From CAZMGD01 sp964565705 (GTDB lineage Bacteria; Actinomycetota; Acidimicrobiia; Acidimicrobiales; Ilumatobacteraceae): a DNA stretch of 41,977 nucleotides. The number at the start of each line of letters is the position of its first letter. Position 1 is the first letter of the stretch. The DNA lies in NCBI GenBank assembly GCA_964565705.1, contig CAZMGD010000028.1, positions 1 through 41,977 of the forward strand. The letters are read 5' to 3'. The notes below the pieces were generated by a model. It ran no database searches and was not told the DNA's origin. It worked only from the letters and a program-made list of their open reading frames with translations. A program made the translations under genes and the position numbers. Below, piece by piece: positions 32,793-40,752 of the stretch.

Positions 32793-32879
32793 GCTCGCTG
32801 CGCTCGCCGTGGGCGGCTGCGGCGCCGGATCGCGGTCACGCCCGCCGTGTTCGGGGTGCTCGCTGCGCTCGCGAAGCCT
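32793..32879 (-). repeat. 87-bp dispersed repeat, copy 2
   Basis: The reverse complement matches the element at 19793-19880: the first 22 bases are identical, the CGATCCGGCGCCGCAGCCG core is shared, and the GCGAGCGCAGCGAGC ends (seen here as GCTCGCTGCGCTCGC at 32793-32807 and 32858-32872) frame it. It lies between the ABC exporter stop and the xseA start and reads through as an extension of the xseA frame. Confidence 0.75.
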
Positions 32880-32911
32880 TGGCGGCATCGGTGAGCGGCG
32901 CGCGGGCCTCT

Positions 32912-34780
32912 TCACACCAATTCCCAGGATTCGCCTTCGCCGGCGTGGACCTGGCGTGCGTAGGCGCCGTCGGCGCCGAGCAGTTCGGCGTGGGTTCCCT
33001 GCTCGGCGACGCGACCATCCTCGATGACGACGATCCGGTCGGCCTCGCGGACCGTCGAGAGTCGGTGGGCGATCACCAGCGCGGTCCGCCCGGCGAGCGC
33101 GGCGTCCAGGGCGGCCTGGACCAGGGATTCGCTCTCGTTGTCGAGCGCACTCGTCGCCTCGTCGAGGATCATCATCGCCGGATCCTTCAACAGCAGGCGG
33201 GCGATCGCGATGCGTTGCTTCTCGCCCCCGCTCATCCGATAGCCGCGCTCGCCCACCAGGGTCGCGTAGCCGTCGGGGAGCGCGGCGATCGTGTCGTGGA
33301 TCCGCGCCGCCCGGCACGCCGCGATCAGCTCCTCCGCGGTCGCGTCCGGCTTGGCGTAGCGCAGGTTCGACTCGATGCTCTCGTGGAAGAGGTGCGGATC
33401 CTGGCTCACCACTCCGATCGCCGCGCGCAGCGATTCCCCGGTGAGGTCGCGCACGTCGTGGCCGTCCACCAGCACCGCTCCCCCCGTCACGTCGTACAGG
33501 CGAGGGATCAGCGACGCCAGCGTGCTCTTGCCCGCACCTGACGGCCCGACGATGGCGACGGTCTCCCCCGCTTCGACGACGAGGTCGATGGCGCGCAGCA
33601 CGTCGCGGTCGGGATCCCCGATCGGCGCGTCAGACGACTCCAGCGAGCGGATCGAGATCGCCGACGCCGGTGGATAGCGGAACGTGACGTGCCGGAGCTC
33701 GATGCGTCCTCTCGGCTCGACCAGCTCGATCGCCCCCGGCTTGTCGACGATCGCGACAGGGCTGTCGAGCACCTCGAAGACGCGCTCGAAGCTGACCATC
33801 GACGTCATCACGTCGACCCGTGCGTTCGTCAGTCCCGTCAGCGGCGCGTACACCCGGCCGACGAGCGACGCCAGCGCCACGAGCGTGCCCGTCGTCATCC
33901 CGCCGCTGACCACCGACTGCGCGCCGAAGCCGTAGATCGCCGCCGTGCCGACCGCGCCGACGAGGCCCAGGGCGACGAAGAACACGCGACCGACGATCGC
34001 CGACTGGACTCCGACGTCGCGCACGCCGGCGGCCCGGGCGGAGAACGCGTCGACCTCGCGGCGATGGCTGCCGAAGAGCTTGACGAGCAGCGCGCCGGAC
34101 ACGTTGAAGCGCTCGCTCATCTGGGTGTTCATCTCGGCGTTGAGCACCATGCCCCGGCGGCTGATCGCCTGGACGCGTCGCCCGACGCGCTTGGCCGGGA
34201 TGACGAACAGGGGCAGCACGAGCAGGGCCAGCAGCGTGAGGCGCCAGTCCAGGGCCAGCATCGCGACGAGCGTGGTGACGAGCACGATCGCATCGCTGAC
34301 GACGCTGCCCAACGTCGAGGTCACCGCGCTCTGCGAGTCGATGACGTCGTTGTTGAGGCGGCTCATCAGCGCACCGGTCTGGGTGCGGGTGAAGAACCCG
34401 ATCGGCATCTGTTGCACCTTGTCGAACAGGGCGACGCGCAGGTCGTAGATCAGGCCCTCGCCGATGCGCGCCGACAGCCAGCGCTGCACGACGGTCAGCG
34501 CCGACGAGACGATCGCGGCGGCGACCGCGGTGCCGGCCAGCCACCAGATCCGGGTGCGGTCGGCGTCGGGGATCGCCTCGTCGAGGATCGCCCGGAACAC
34601 GAACGCCGGCACGAGGCCGAGCAGCGCCGACGCGACGATGCATCCCAGGTAGACGCTGATGGACCCGCGATATGGGTGGGCGAACGACCAGACCCGTGCG
34701 AGCGATCCGCGCGCGAGCCGCTTGCCCCGTATCGCGTCCACGTCGCGTGGATGTCGGTGGCTCACTCCGACCGGCCGCAC
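32912..34780 (-). CDS. ABC exporter, fused membrane and ATPase domains
   Basis: About 622 residues. An N-terminal six-helix membrane domain (ISVYLGCIVASALLGLVPAF onward, with FFTRTQTGALMSRLNNDV coupling helix) is joined to an ATPase domain with Walker A VGPSGAGKSTLA, Q-loop SQDPHLF, signature MSGGEKQRIAIARLLL, Walker B MMILDEATS and H-loop IAHRLSTV. This is the MsbA/LmrA half-transporter layout, working as a homodimer for lipid or drug export. Start GTG 34780 lies 7 nt after TAGCCT (34788-34793 on the reverse strand); GTG 34765 is an alternative. It diverges from the hydrolase gene. Confidence 0.9.
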   Translation of the reverse strand: MRPVGVSHRHPRDVDAIRGKRLARGSLARVWSFAHPYRGSISVYLGCIVASALLGLVPAFVFRAILDEAIPDADRTRIWWLAGTAVAAAIVSSALTVVQRWLSARIGEGLIYDLRVALFDKVQQMPIGFFTRTQTGALMSRLNNDVIDSQSAVTSTLGSVVSDAIVLVTTLVAMLALDWRLTLLALLVLPLFVIPAKRVGRRVQAISRRGMVLNAEMNTQMSERFNVSGALLVKLFGSHRREVDAFSARAAGVRDVGVQSAIVGRVFFVALGLVGAVGTAAIYGFGAQSVVSGGMTTGTLVALASLVGRVYAPLTGLTNARVDVMTSMVSFERVFEVLDSPVAIVDKPGAIELVEPRGRIELRHVTFRYPPASAISIRSLESSDAPIGDPDRDVLRAIDLVVEAGETVAIVGPSGAGKSTLASLIPRLYDVTGGAVLVDGHDVRDLTGESLRAAIGVVSQDPHLFHESIESNLRYAKPDATAEELIAACRAARIHDTIAALPDGYATLVGERGYRMSGGEKQRIAIARLLLKDPAMMILDEATSALDNESESLVQAALDAALAGRTALVIAHRLSTVREADRIVVIEDGRVAEQGTHAELLGADGAYARQVHAGEGESWELV

Positions 34781-34831
34781 GACGTCGAGGCTACGGGGGT
34801 CGCCCGCGACGCCACCGGCGAAGCGTCCCCG

Positions 34832-34837
34832 TACGAT
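34832..34837 (+). promoter_or_regulatory. -10 box for the alpha/beta hydrolase
   Basis: TACGAT is followed by 8 nt and GTG 34846, consistent with a leaderless or near-leaderless transcript. Confidence 0.45.
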
Positions 34838-34845
34838 GCCCGCCC

Positions 34846-36372
34846 GTGAAGACCCACCCCCGGGGCGCCCTCGTCGCTGCCGCCCTCGTCGCACTCGCCG
34901 CCTGCAGCAGCGGCTCGTCGTCCTCGGACTACACCGCAGTGCGTGAAGGCGGCTCGCCCGCCGGCTCGCCGAGCGCGACGGGCGGGGGATCGGGCGGCGG
35001 GTCGAGCTCGGAGACCCCTGCCCGCGAGATCGAGTGGCGAGACTGCGGCTCGGGCCAGTGTGGCACGCTCGAGGTTCCCTACGACTACGACGACCCGAGC
35101 GCCGGGCAGTTCAGGCTCGCACTCGCCCGGCACGAGGCCACCGGCGACCGGATCGGCTCGCTGCTCACCAACCCCGGAGGACCGGGGTTCGGCGGCACGG
35201 TGCTCGCGCTCAATGCCGAGTTCATCTACAGCCAGGACATCCTCGAGCACTTCGACATCATCGGATGGGATCCCCGCGGCACGGGGAACAGCACCCCCGC
35301 CGTCGACTGCGTCGACAGCTACGACGACTACTTCGCGCTCGACGTCCCGCCCATCGACGACGAGGCCCACGAGGCGCTGGTCGACGCACACCGCTCGTTC
35401 GGCGAGCAGTGCGCGGAGCATGCCGGCGAGATCCTCCCCTACATCTCGACCGAGGCCTCCGCCCGCGACATCGACTCGATCCGCCAGGCCCTCGGCGAGG
35501 AGCGGATCTCGTACTTCGGCTTCTCCTACGGCAGCGAGCTCGGCTCGGTGTGGATCAAGCTGTTCCCGGACACGGTCCGCGCCGCGGTCATCGACGGCGC
35601 ATCGGATCCGAACGCGGACGCCGTCCAGGGCGGCCTCGACCAGGCCAAGGGGTTCGAGCGCCAGCTCGACGCGTTCCTCGCCGACTGCAGCAACGACTCG
35701 ACCTGCCCGTTCCACAACGGCGGCGACGCCGAGGGTGCCTTCGACGACCTGATGGCCGAGATCGGCGAGCATCCCATCGACGTCACGCCGGACCGCACGC
35801 CGGTGACACGCGGGGTCGCGTACACGGCGGTCAGCGACGCGCTGTACCTGCAGAGCACATGGGCGGGTCTGGCCCAGGCACTGGCCGACGCCCAGCGTGG
35901 CGACGGGCAAGGTCTGCTCGACGGGTTCGACTCGTACTACCAGAGCGCCGGCGACGGCACCTACGGCGACGAGATCGAGGCGTTCTACGCGATCAGCTGC
36001 CTCGACGACCCCGGTCCGCGCACGGTGGCTGGCGTCGACGCCGATGTGCCGCGCTTCCTCGACGCGGCACCTCGACTGGGTGCGTCGTTCGCCTATGGCT
36101 ACGTCTGCGCGCTCTGGCCGGCCGAGCCCGTCGGCACCGTCGATGTCACCGGCGCCGGCAACGGTCCGATCGTCGTGATCGGGACGACCGGCGATCCCGC
36201 GACACCGTTGGAGAGCACGAAGGCGATGGCCGACACGCTCGCCGACGGGCGCCTGATCGTCGTCACCGCCGACCAGCACACCGGGTACGGCGTCAACTCC
36301 TGCGTCGACGACGCGGTCGACGACTACCTCGTCGACCTCGAAGCCCCCGACGACGGTCTGCAGTGCAAGTGA
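34846..36372 (+). CDS. Secreted alpha/beta hydrolase (tripeptidyl aminopeptidase-like)
   Basis: A 508-residue lipoprotein-type hydrolase. The signal LVAAALVALAACSSGSSSS has a lipobox with the Cys near residue 20, then a Ser/Gly-rich linker. The S33/TAP-like domain has LLTNPGGPGFGG (oxyanion hole), IIGWDPRGTGNS, the nucleophile elbow FGFSYGSELGS, the Asp in GTTGDPATPLESTKAM and the His in ADQHTGYG. Such enzymes cleave short peptides or esters outside the membrane. The gene stands alone, and its stop is 7 bp from the convergent rRNA methyltransferase stop. Confidence 0.9.
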   Translation: MKTHPRGALVAAALVALAACSSGSSSSDYTAVREGGSPAGSPSATGGGSGGGSSSETPAREIEWRDCGSGQCGTLEVPYDYDDPSAGQFRLALARHEATGDRIGSLLTNPGGPGFGGTVLALNAEFIYSQDILEHFDIIGWDPRGTGNSTPAVDCVDSYDDYFALDVPPIDDEAHEALVDAHRSFGEQCAEHAGEILPYISTEASARDIDSIRQALGEERISYFGFSYGSELGSVWIKLFPDTVRAAVIDGASDPNADAVQGGLDQAKGFERQLDAFLADCSNDSTCPFHNGGDAEGAFDDLMAEIGEHPIDVTPDRTPVTRGVAYTAVSDALYLQSTWAGLAQALADAQRGDGQGLLDGFDSYYQSAGDGTYGDEIEAFYAISCLDDPGPRTVAGVDADVPRFLDAAPRLGASFAYGYVCALWPAEPVGTVDVTGAGNGPIVVIGTTGDPATPLESTKAMADTLADGRLIVVTADQHTGYGVNSCVDDAVDDYLVDLEAPDDGLQCK

Positions 36373-36379
36373 TCGGGAA

Positions 36380-37609
36380 TCAGTCGTCGAGGTGGACGAA
36401 CAGCGTCTTGAGGTAGGCGCCCTCGGGGAAGCCGATCGGGTGATCGACGGCGTGGCCGGTGCGCTCGACGGAGCGGACGGTCCGGCCGGACTTGCGAACC
36501 ATGCCGAGCACGGTCGCCTCGAAGGCATGCGCGTCGACCCGGCTGCTGCACGACGACTGCACGAGCACGCCGCCACGGTCGACGAGTGGCAGCGCCGTGG
36601 AGGTGAGCTTCGTGTAGGCGCGGATCGCACGATCCACGTCGGCCTGCTTGTGGGCGAACGACGGCGGGTCGACCACGACGATGCCGTAGCGCTTGCCCTG
36701 GAGCTTCTCCATCACCCGGAACGCGTCGCCGACGGTCGAGGTCGCACGACACTCCCGGACCGCCCGGCGCCCAGCGTTGTGGGCGAGGTTCGCGGCCACG
36801 GTCTCGATCGCCCCGGGGCTGAGGTCGACGCTGTGCACGCTGCGCGCTCCGCCGGCCGCGGCGTGCACGGTGAAGCCACCGGTGCAGCAGAACACGTCGA
36901 GCACGTCGGCGCCGTTGGCGAGCTCGCCGACGCGCTGGCGGTTGGCCCTCTGGTCCAGGAAGTGTCCGGTCTTCTGGCCGGACAGCACGTGGGCCTCGAA
37001 CGTCAGACCGCACTCGGTGAACAGCACGGGCTCGACGAGCGGTTCGTCGGCGCGACGGCCACCGATCACGGTGGCGCCGAGGGTGTCGCCGGCCACTGTG
37101 CGGCTGGCGCGGCGCACGATGTGGTCGGGCTCGATGCGCTCCTCGAGGAGCGGGACGATCGCCGGGAGGTACGGCAGCCAGGCGGCGGTGTCGAGCTTGA
37201 CCACCAGCGTCGCCGCGTAGCGGTCGACGACCAGGCCGGGCAGGCCGTCGTTCTCGCCGTGCACGCACCGGTAGCCGTCCGTGCCGGGGTCGTCGAGCAG
37301 GAATCGGCGTCGTTCCAATGCCTGGTCGAGCCGGCGTGCAAACCATACGGCGTCGATCGTCGCCGGCTTGCCGGTGTGCAGCACCCGGATCGCGATCGGT
37401 GAGTCGGCGTCGTAGAGCCCGATCGCGGCGAAGCGGTTGTCGTCGTCGAAGACGACGGCGAGGTCGCCGGTCTGCCCCGGTTGCTTGATGGAGGTGATCG
37501 AGTCGGCGTAGATCCACGGGTGCCCGCCGCGCACCTGGCGCAGCGCGTCCTTCGACACCCGCACGGCCAGCCGCCGGCTCGCGGCAGCGGTGGAGGTGTC
37601 GGACGCCAT
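36380..37609 (-). CDS. 23S rRNA m5C methyltransferase, RlmI-like
   Basis: A 409-residue SAM enzyme. An N-terminal PUA-like domain (residues 15-80, with GGHPWIYADSI) precedes a linker and a Rossmann core: DVFCCTGGFTVHAAAGGAR (motif I), VHSVDLSPGAIETV, VVDPPSFAHKQADV (motif IV) and VLVQSSCSSRVDAHAF carrying the catalytic-type cysteine. RlmI makes m5C in 23S rRNA, and the target here is inferred from family. ATG 37609 has TAGCGT 6 nt upstream on the reverse strand (leaderless). Confidence 0.85.
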   Translation of the reverse strand: MASDTSTAAASRRLAVRVSKDALRQVRGGHPWIYADSITSIKQPGQTGDLAVVFDDDNRFAAIGLYDADSPIAIRVLHTGKPATIDAVWFARRLDQALERRRFLLDDPGTDGYRCVHGENDGLPGLVVDRYAATLVVKLDTAAWLPYLPAIVPLLEERIEPDHIVRRASRTVAGDTLGATVIGGRRADEPLVEPVLFTECGLTFEAHVLSGQKTGHFLDQRANRQRVGELANGADVLDVFCCTGGFTVHAAAGGARSVHSVDLSPGAIETVAANLAHNAGRRAVRECRATSTVGDAFRVMEKLQGKRYGIVVVDPPSFAHKQADVDRAIRAYTKLTSTALPLVDRGGVLVQSSCSSRVDAHAFEATVLGMVRKSGRTVRSVERTGHAVDHPIGFPEGAYLKTLFVHLDD

Positions 37610-37698
37610 GAGCTGACGCTACCGACTGGCGCACGATCCGAGGGTGGGCACGCCGGTCGGGCAGCATGAGCCGGCCGCGAACCCCGCGGCCGACGTGT

Positions 37699-37705
37699 AG
37701 GAGGT
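37699..37705 (+). promoter_or_regulatory. Strong Shine-Dalgarno site of the dehydrogenase gene
   Basis: AGGAGGT lies 6 nt before GTG 37712. It is a rare clear ribosome binding site in this window and it fixes the start. Confidence 0.7.
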
Positions 37706-37711
37706 ACTGCG

Positions 37712-38464
37712 GTGGTGACGACGGGTGTGATCCTGACGGGTGGGGCATCGGGCATCGGCCGGGCGAGCGCGCACGCGCTGGCCGCCGCCGGACGACCGGT
37801 GGCGCTGTGGGATCTCGACGGCGCCAAGGCCGAGTACGAGGCCACCGAGATCGGCGCCAAGTTCGGCGTCGCCTCCCTCGGGCTGGGGCTCGACGTGCGC
37901 GACACGGACCTGTTCGCCGAGGCGATCGAGCGCAGCCGCAGCGCGCTCGGCTCGATCGGCGGCCTCGTTCACGCCGCCGGCAACACCGGGCCCGGATCGA
38001 TCGACGTGCTCGAGACCGCGACCTGGGACGCCACGATCGCGATCCACCTCACAGCGGGAGCGCTGCTCATCCGCGACCTGACCCCAGACTTCGTCGCCAA
38101 CCCCGGCTCGGCCGTCGTGCTGATCTCCTCGATCGAGGGCATCGTCAGCCACTGGGCGATCCCCTCGTACTGCTCGGCGAAGGCGGGCATGCTGGGCCTG
38201 GCCCGCTCGTCCGGCGCCCACCTCGGCCGCCAGGGCATCCGGGTGAACGCGGTGTGCCCGGGCTTCATCGAGACCCCGATGTTCCTGCCGGCGGTCGCTG
38301 CAGCCGGCGCGGTCGAGGCGTACCAGGAGCGCATCCCGCTCGGCCGCCTCGGCGTGCCGGAGGAGATCGGCAACGTCGTGCGCTTCTTGCTGTCGGAGGA
38401 GGCGTCGTACGTCAACTGCGCCGAGATCGTCGTCGACGGCGGGGTGTCGAAGGCGGCGGGCTGA
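37712..38464 (+). CDS. Short-chain dehydrogenase/reductase
   Basis: A 250-residue classical SDR. The cofactor motif ILTGGASGIGRASAHALAAA (7-26), HAAGNTG (NNAG equivalent), the catalytic Ser in LISSIEGIVS, the Y-x3-K pair in YCSAKAGML and RVNAVCPGFIETPM are all intact. The substrate is an alcohol or ketone not readable from sequence; NAD(H) preference is suggested by the Asp in LWDLDGAK. The gene has an SD sequence and its own transcript start unlike its leaderless neighbours. Its 3' end runs into a 15-bp tandem repeat shared with the convergent TadZ-like gene. Confidence 0.9.
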   Translation: MVTTGVILTGGASGIGRASAHALAAAGRPVALWDLDGAKAEYEATEIGAKFGVASLGLGLDVRDTDLFAEAIERSRSALGSIGGLVHAAGNTGPGSIDVLETATWDATIAIHLTAGALLIRDLTPDFVANPGSAVVLISSIEGIVSHWAIPSYCSAKAGMLGLARSSGAHLGRQGIRVNAVCPGFIETPMFLPAVAAAGAVEAYQERIPLGRLGVPEEIGNVVRFLLSEEASYVNCAEIVVDGGVSKAAG

Positions 38465-38505
38465 CGCGCAGCCGGCTGACGCGCAGCCGGCTGACGCTCA
38501 GCGGG
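38461..38505 (+). repeat. 15-bp tandem repeat between convergent genes
   Basis: CTGACGCGCAGCCGG occurs twice exactly (38461-38475, 38476-38490), followed by a variant, CTGACGCTCAGCGGG (38491-38505). Each unit places a TGA in the same frame as the dehydrogenase stop, and the third unit contains the stop of the TadZ-like gene on the other strand. Confidence 0.75.
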
Positions 38506-39214
38506 CCAGTCCGGAACGCTGCGCGCCGAGCAGCACCGCGCACAGCCCGCGCACGGCCTGCCACCACGGCCGCCACTCCGACCCGCTGAGGTCGGCGCCC
38601 GCCCGCCGGCGCCGCACGGTCGGCACCCGGCCGAGCACGTCGCACCCGCAGAAGTCGGCGATCTCGGCCAGCGACCAGTCGCTGTCACCCACCAGGACGA
38701 CGCTGGTGGCGCAGCCGGCGCCGACGAGCACCTCGGCCCGGGGCGGTACGAGTTGCAGCGCAGCCAGGTCGCCGGTCGTGACGAGCATCACCAGATCCGC
38801 GGTCGCCGCGAATGGCATCGCCGGGGAGCGTTGCGAGAGCCGTCCGGCGTCGACCGTCCACAGCGTCGAGCGTTCGTCGGCGACCGTCCGGGCGATGGTC
38901 GCTCCCGACTGCACGAGCGCGGCGGTGCTCTGCTCGGCCGACGCCGGAGCGGCGACCAGCGACCAGTCCCCCATCGCTGCCGCGTGCTCGTCCACGTCGG
39001 CCGGGTCGAGCCGCCGGGCCCGCGCGGCCACGGCGAGCGACATCAGTCCGGGTTCGGTCCCGACGCCGAACACGGTGCCCAACTTGCCGCCGTCGGCGTC
39101 GGCCTCGACGAGCACCCGCCGGCGCCCCGGCTCGGGCCAGGCGGCGGCGACCCCGACGGCGAGCGTCGACACGCCGGGGGCCCCGGCCACCGACGTGAGC
39201 ACGAACGACGTCAT
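38498..39214 (-). CDS. TadZ/CpaE-like P-loop protein
   Basis: A 238-residue MinD/ParA-fold protein. The N-terminus has VLTSVAGAPGVSTLAVGVAA, a Walker A-like GxPGVST lacking the second lysine of a canonical P-loop (GKT), followed by VLVEADADGGKLGTVFGV. Later parts (LSQRSPAMPFAATADLVMLV and VLVGDSDWSLAEI) match the fold. TadZ/CpaE proteins localise tad pilus assembly at the pole. Its start overlaps the stop of the SAF-domain gene (ATGA). It is shorter than full CpaE, and the function is inferred from neighbours. Confidence 0.65.
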   Translation of the reverse strand: MTSFVLTSVAGAPGVSTLAVGVAAAWPEPGRRRVLVEADADGGKLGTVFGVGTEPGLMSLAVAARARRLDPADVDEHAAAMGDWSLVAAPASAEQSTAALVQSGATIARTVADERSTLWTVDAGRLSQRSPAMPFAATADLVMLVTTGDLAALQLVPPRAEVLVGAGCATSVVLVGDSDWSLAEIADFCGCDVLGRVPTVRRRRAGADLSGSEWRPWWQAVRGLCAVLLGAQRSGLAR

Positions 39215-39942
39215 CCGCCGGTCGTTCCGTCCGAGGCGTCCTCCGAGCCCACCAGCACGATCCGCAGCTCGCCGTCCTGGGCCGCCTTCGATGCGGCGAG
39301 CCCGACGTCGGTCGTGGTGCGCACCGACACCCAGACGTTGCCCGAGCCAAGGGTCTCGTAGCCCCAGACGATCCCGTCGCCGAGCGTCGTCGCAGCCAGC
39401 GGGGCGTCCGTCGAGGCCGGGCTGGCACCGGCCACGGCGTGGGGCACCGACAGCAACCGCACCGACGTCCCGACCGGCACCGCCGAGATCGGCGCCGCGC
39501 CGGGGGCCAGGGCCGCACCGAACACCATCTCGTCGGCAGCGAGCGGTGGTGACGGGTCGAACATCGCCGGGTTCAGCAAGGTGCCGGCCGGGATCCGGCC
39601 GACGGCGATCTGCCCGACGACCTCCGCCGCGTCGTCGGGTCCGAGTGTGTCGACGCCGTCGGCGGTGGACATCTGCACGACCCGCAGGTGCGAGCGCTGC
39701 AGCGGTCGCCCGATCTCGACGTCGCCCGCGGCCACGAGCACGTCGTGACGGTCGTCAGCGGAGGAGAGGAGCAGGATGCCGGCGATCGCCGACACGAGCA
39801 CGAGCAGGACGCCGGCCAGCAGCCATCCGGGGTTGCGGTGCCGGGGCGCTCCCAGGTTCCCGGCCTCGACGCGAGCGGCGGGTGCCGCTGTCCGCACCTC
39901 ACCCGCGGCGGGCCGAACGCGGCGTCGCAGGGTCATCGCCAT
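39211..39942 (-). CDS. SAF-domain protein, CpaB/RcpC-like
   Basis: A 243-residue membrane-anchored protein: basic N-terminus, membrane helix WLLAGVLLVLVSAIAGILLL (near 39-58), then a SAF domain beginning VLVAAGDVEIGRPLQRSHLR and reaching AVGRIPAGTLLNPAMF. CpaB/RcpC is a periplasmic pilus-assembly component of tad loci. It lies between a prepilin peptidase and the TadZ-like gene in the same direction. ATG 39942 is chosen; ATG 39936 and GTG 39948 are close alternatives. Confidence 0.75.
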   Translation of the reverse strand: MAMTLRRRVRPAAGEVRTAAPAARVEAGNLGAPRHRNPGWLLAGVLLVLVSAIAGILLLSSADDRHDVLVAAGDVEIGRPLQRSHLRVVQMSTADGVDTLGPDDAAEVVGQIAVGRIPAGTLLNPAMFDPSPPLAADEMVFGAALAPGAAPISAVPVGTSVRLLSVPHAVAGASPASTDAPLAATTLGDGIVWGYETLGSGNVWVSVRTTTDVGLAASKAAQDGELRIVLVGSEDASDGTTGG

Positions 39943-40045
39943 CCGCACACCGCCGTTCCCACCACGGGCGATCCCCCTCGTCCGGCGAGCCCGGGTGCCG
40001 CCGTGCGAGCGCAGCGTACTGCAGCGCCCGCGGCCGCCGATCCGG

Positions 40046-40615
40046 TCACCGCAGGCTCCATCTGTCGGCGAGCCAGCCGGCGGCCGCGAGCACGAGCAGG
40101 GCACCAACGGCGAGGCATGCACCGAACGGGATCGACCGGCGCCACGGTCGGACGAGCGCGACGCCGACCAGCGCGACCACCGGTGCGGCCGCGAGCAGCA
40201 GCAGGCCCAGCACCCAGGCGACGATGCCCAGCAGGGCTCCGAGGACGGCGCCGAGCTTGACGTCGCCGAACCCGAGGCCGTTCGGGTCGACGAGGTGGAC
40301 GACCAGGAGCGGCAGTCCAGCAGCGGCGGCACCGGCGAGCGCGGATCCCACGACCTGTCCCGACGTGACGCTGACGACGACCACGATGGCGACCGCCGCG
40401 ACGAAGCCGGCAAGGACGATCTCGTCGGGGATCCGGCGTTCGCGGATGTCGACCAGCGTGACGGTGACCCCGACCGAACCGACCGTGATCCCCACGGCGA
40501 CACCGCTCCAGCCGGACCGGGCGAGCGCGCCAGCGAGCGCACCCAGCAGTGCACCGCCGACCAGTACGGCCGGCGACGCCGGAAGTGATCGAGAGCGTCG
40601 CGCGATGTCGTTCAT
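40046..40615 (-). CDS. Prepilin peptidase (type IV leader peptidase, A24)
   Basis: A 189-residue membrane protein with about six hydrophobic segments. The two catalytic aspartates are in VTLVDIRERRIPDEIV and in GLGFGDVKLGAVLG, the latter being the G-x-G-D signature. It lacks the N-terminal methyltransferase domain, so it is the short form used by tad pili. It cleaves prepilin leaders at the inner membrane. It comes 103 bp before the CpaB-like gene. ATG 40615 is chosen since upstream codons lack membrane character. Confidence 0.8.
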   Translation of the reverse strand: MNDIARRSRSLPASPAVLVGGALLGALAGALARSGWSGVAVGITVGSVGVTVTLVDIRERRIPDEIVLAGFVAAVAIVVVVSVTSGQVVGSALAGAAAAGLPLLVVHLVDPNGLGFGDVKLGAVLGALLGIVAWVLGLLLLAAAPVVALVGVALVRPWRRSIPFGACLAVGALLVLAAAGWLADRWSLR

Positions 40616-40752
40616 CGATGGAGGTGTGTGCCCGACGGGTCGGCGAGCGGAAAGGCGGTCGCCCCCTCGCGGCCGTGGCGAGGATGGTACGTGCTGCCTG
40701 ATCGTCCACGCGACAGGGCCGCTGCGCACCCACCGGTAATCTGGTCGACGAT
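40616..40752. promoter_or_regulatory. Divergent promoter region before map
   Basis: TAATCT (40737-40742) lies 10 nt before ATG 40753 and is a plausible -10 for the map gene. No other structure stands out. Confidence 0.4.

Noticed and set aside
31404..33317. A 637-residue xseA product using the whole open frame
   Set aside because: The N-terminal part covers the dispersed repeat and the opposing side of the ABC exporter end, and normal XseA begins near GTG 32780.
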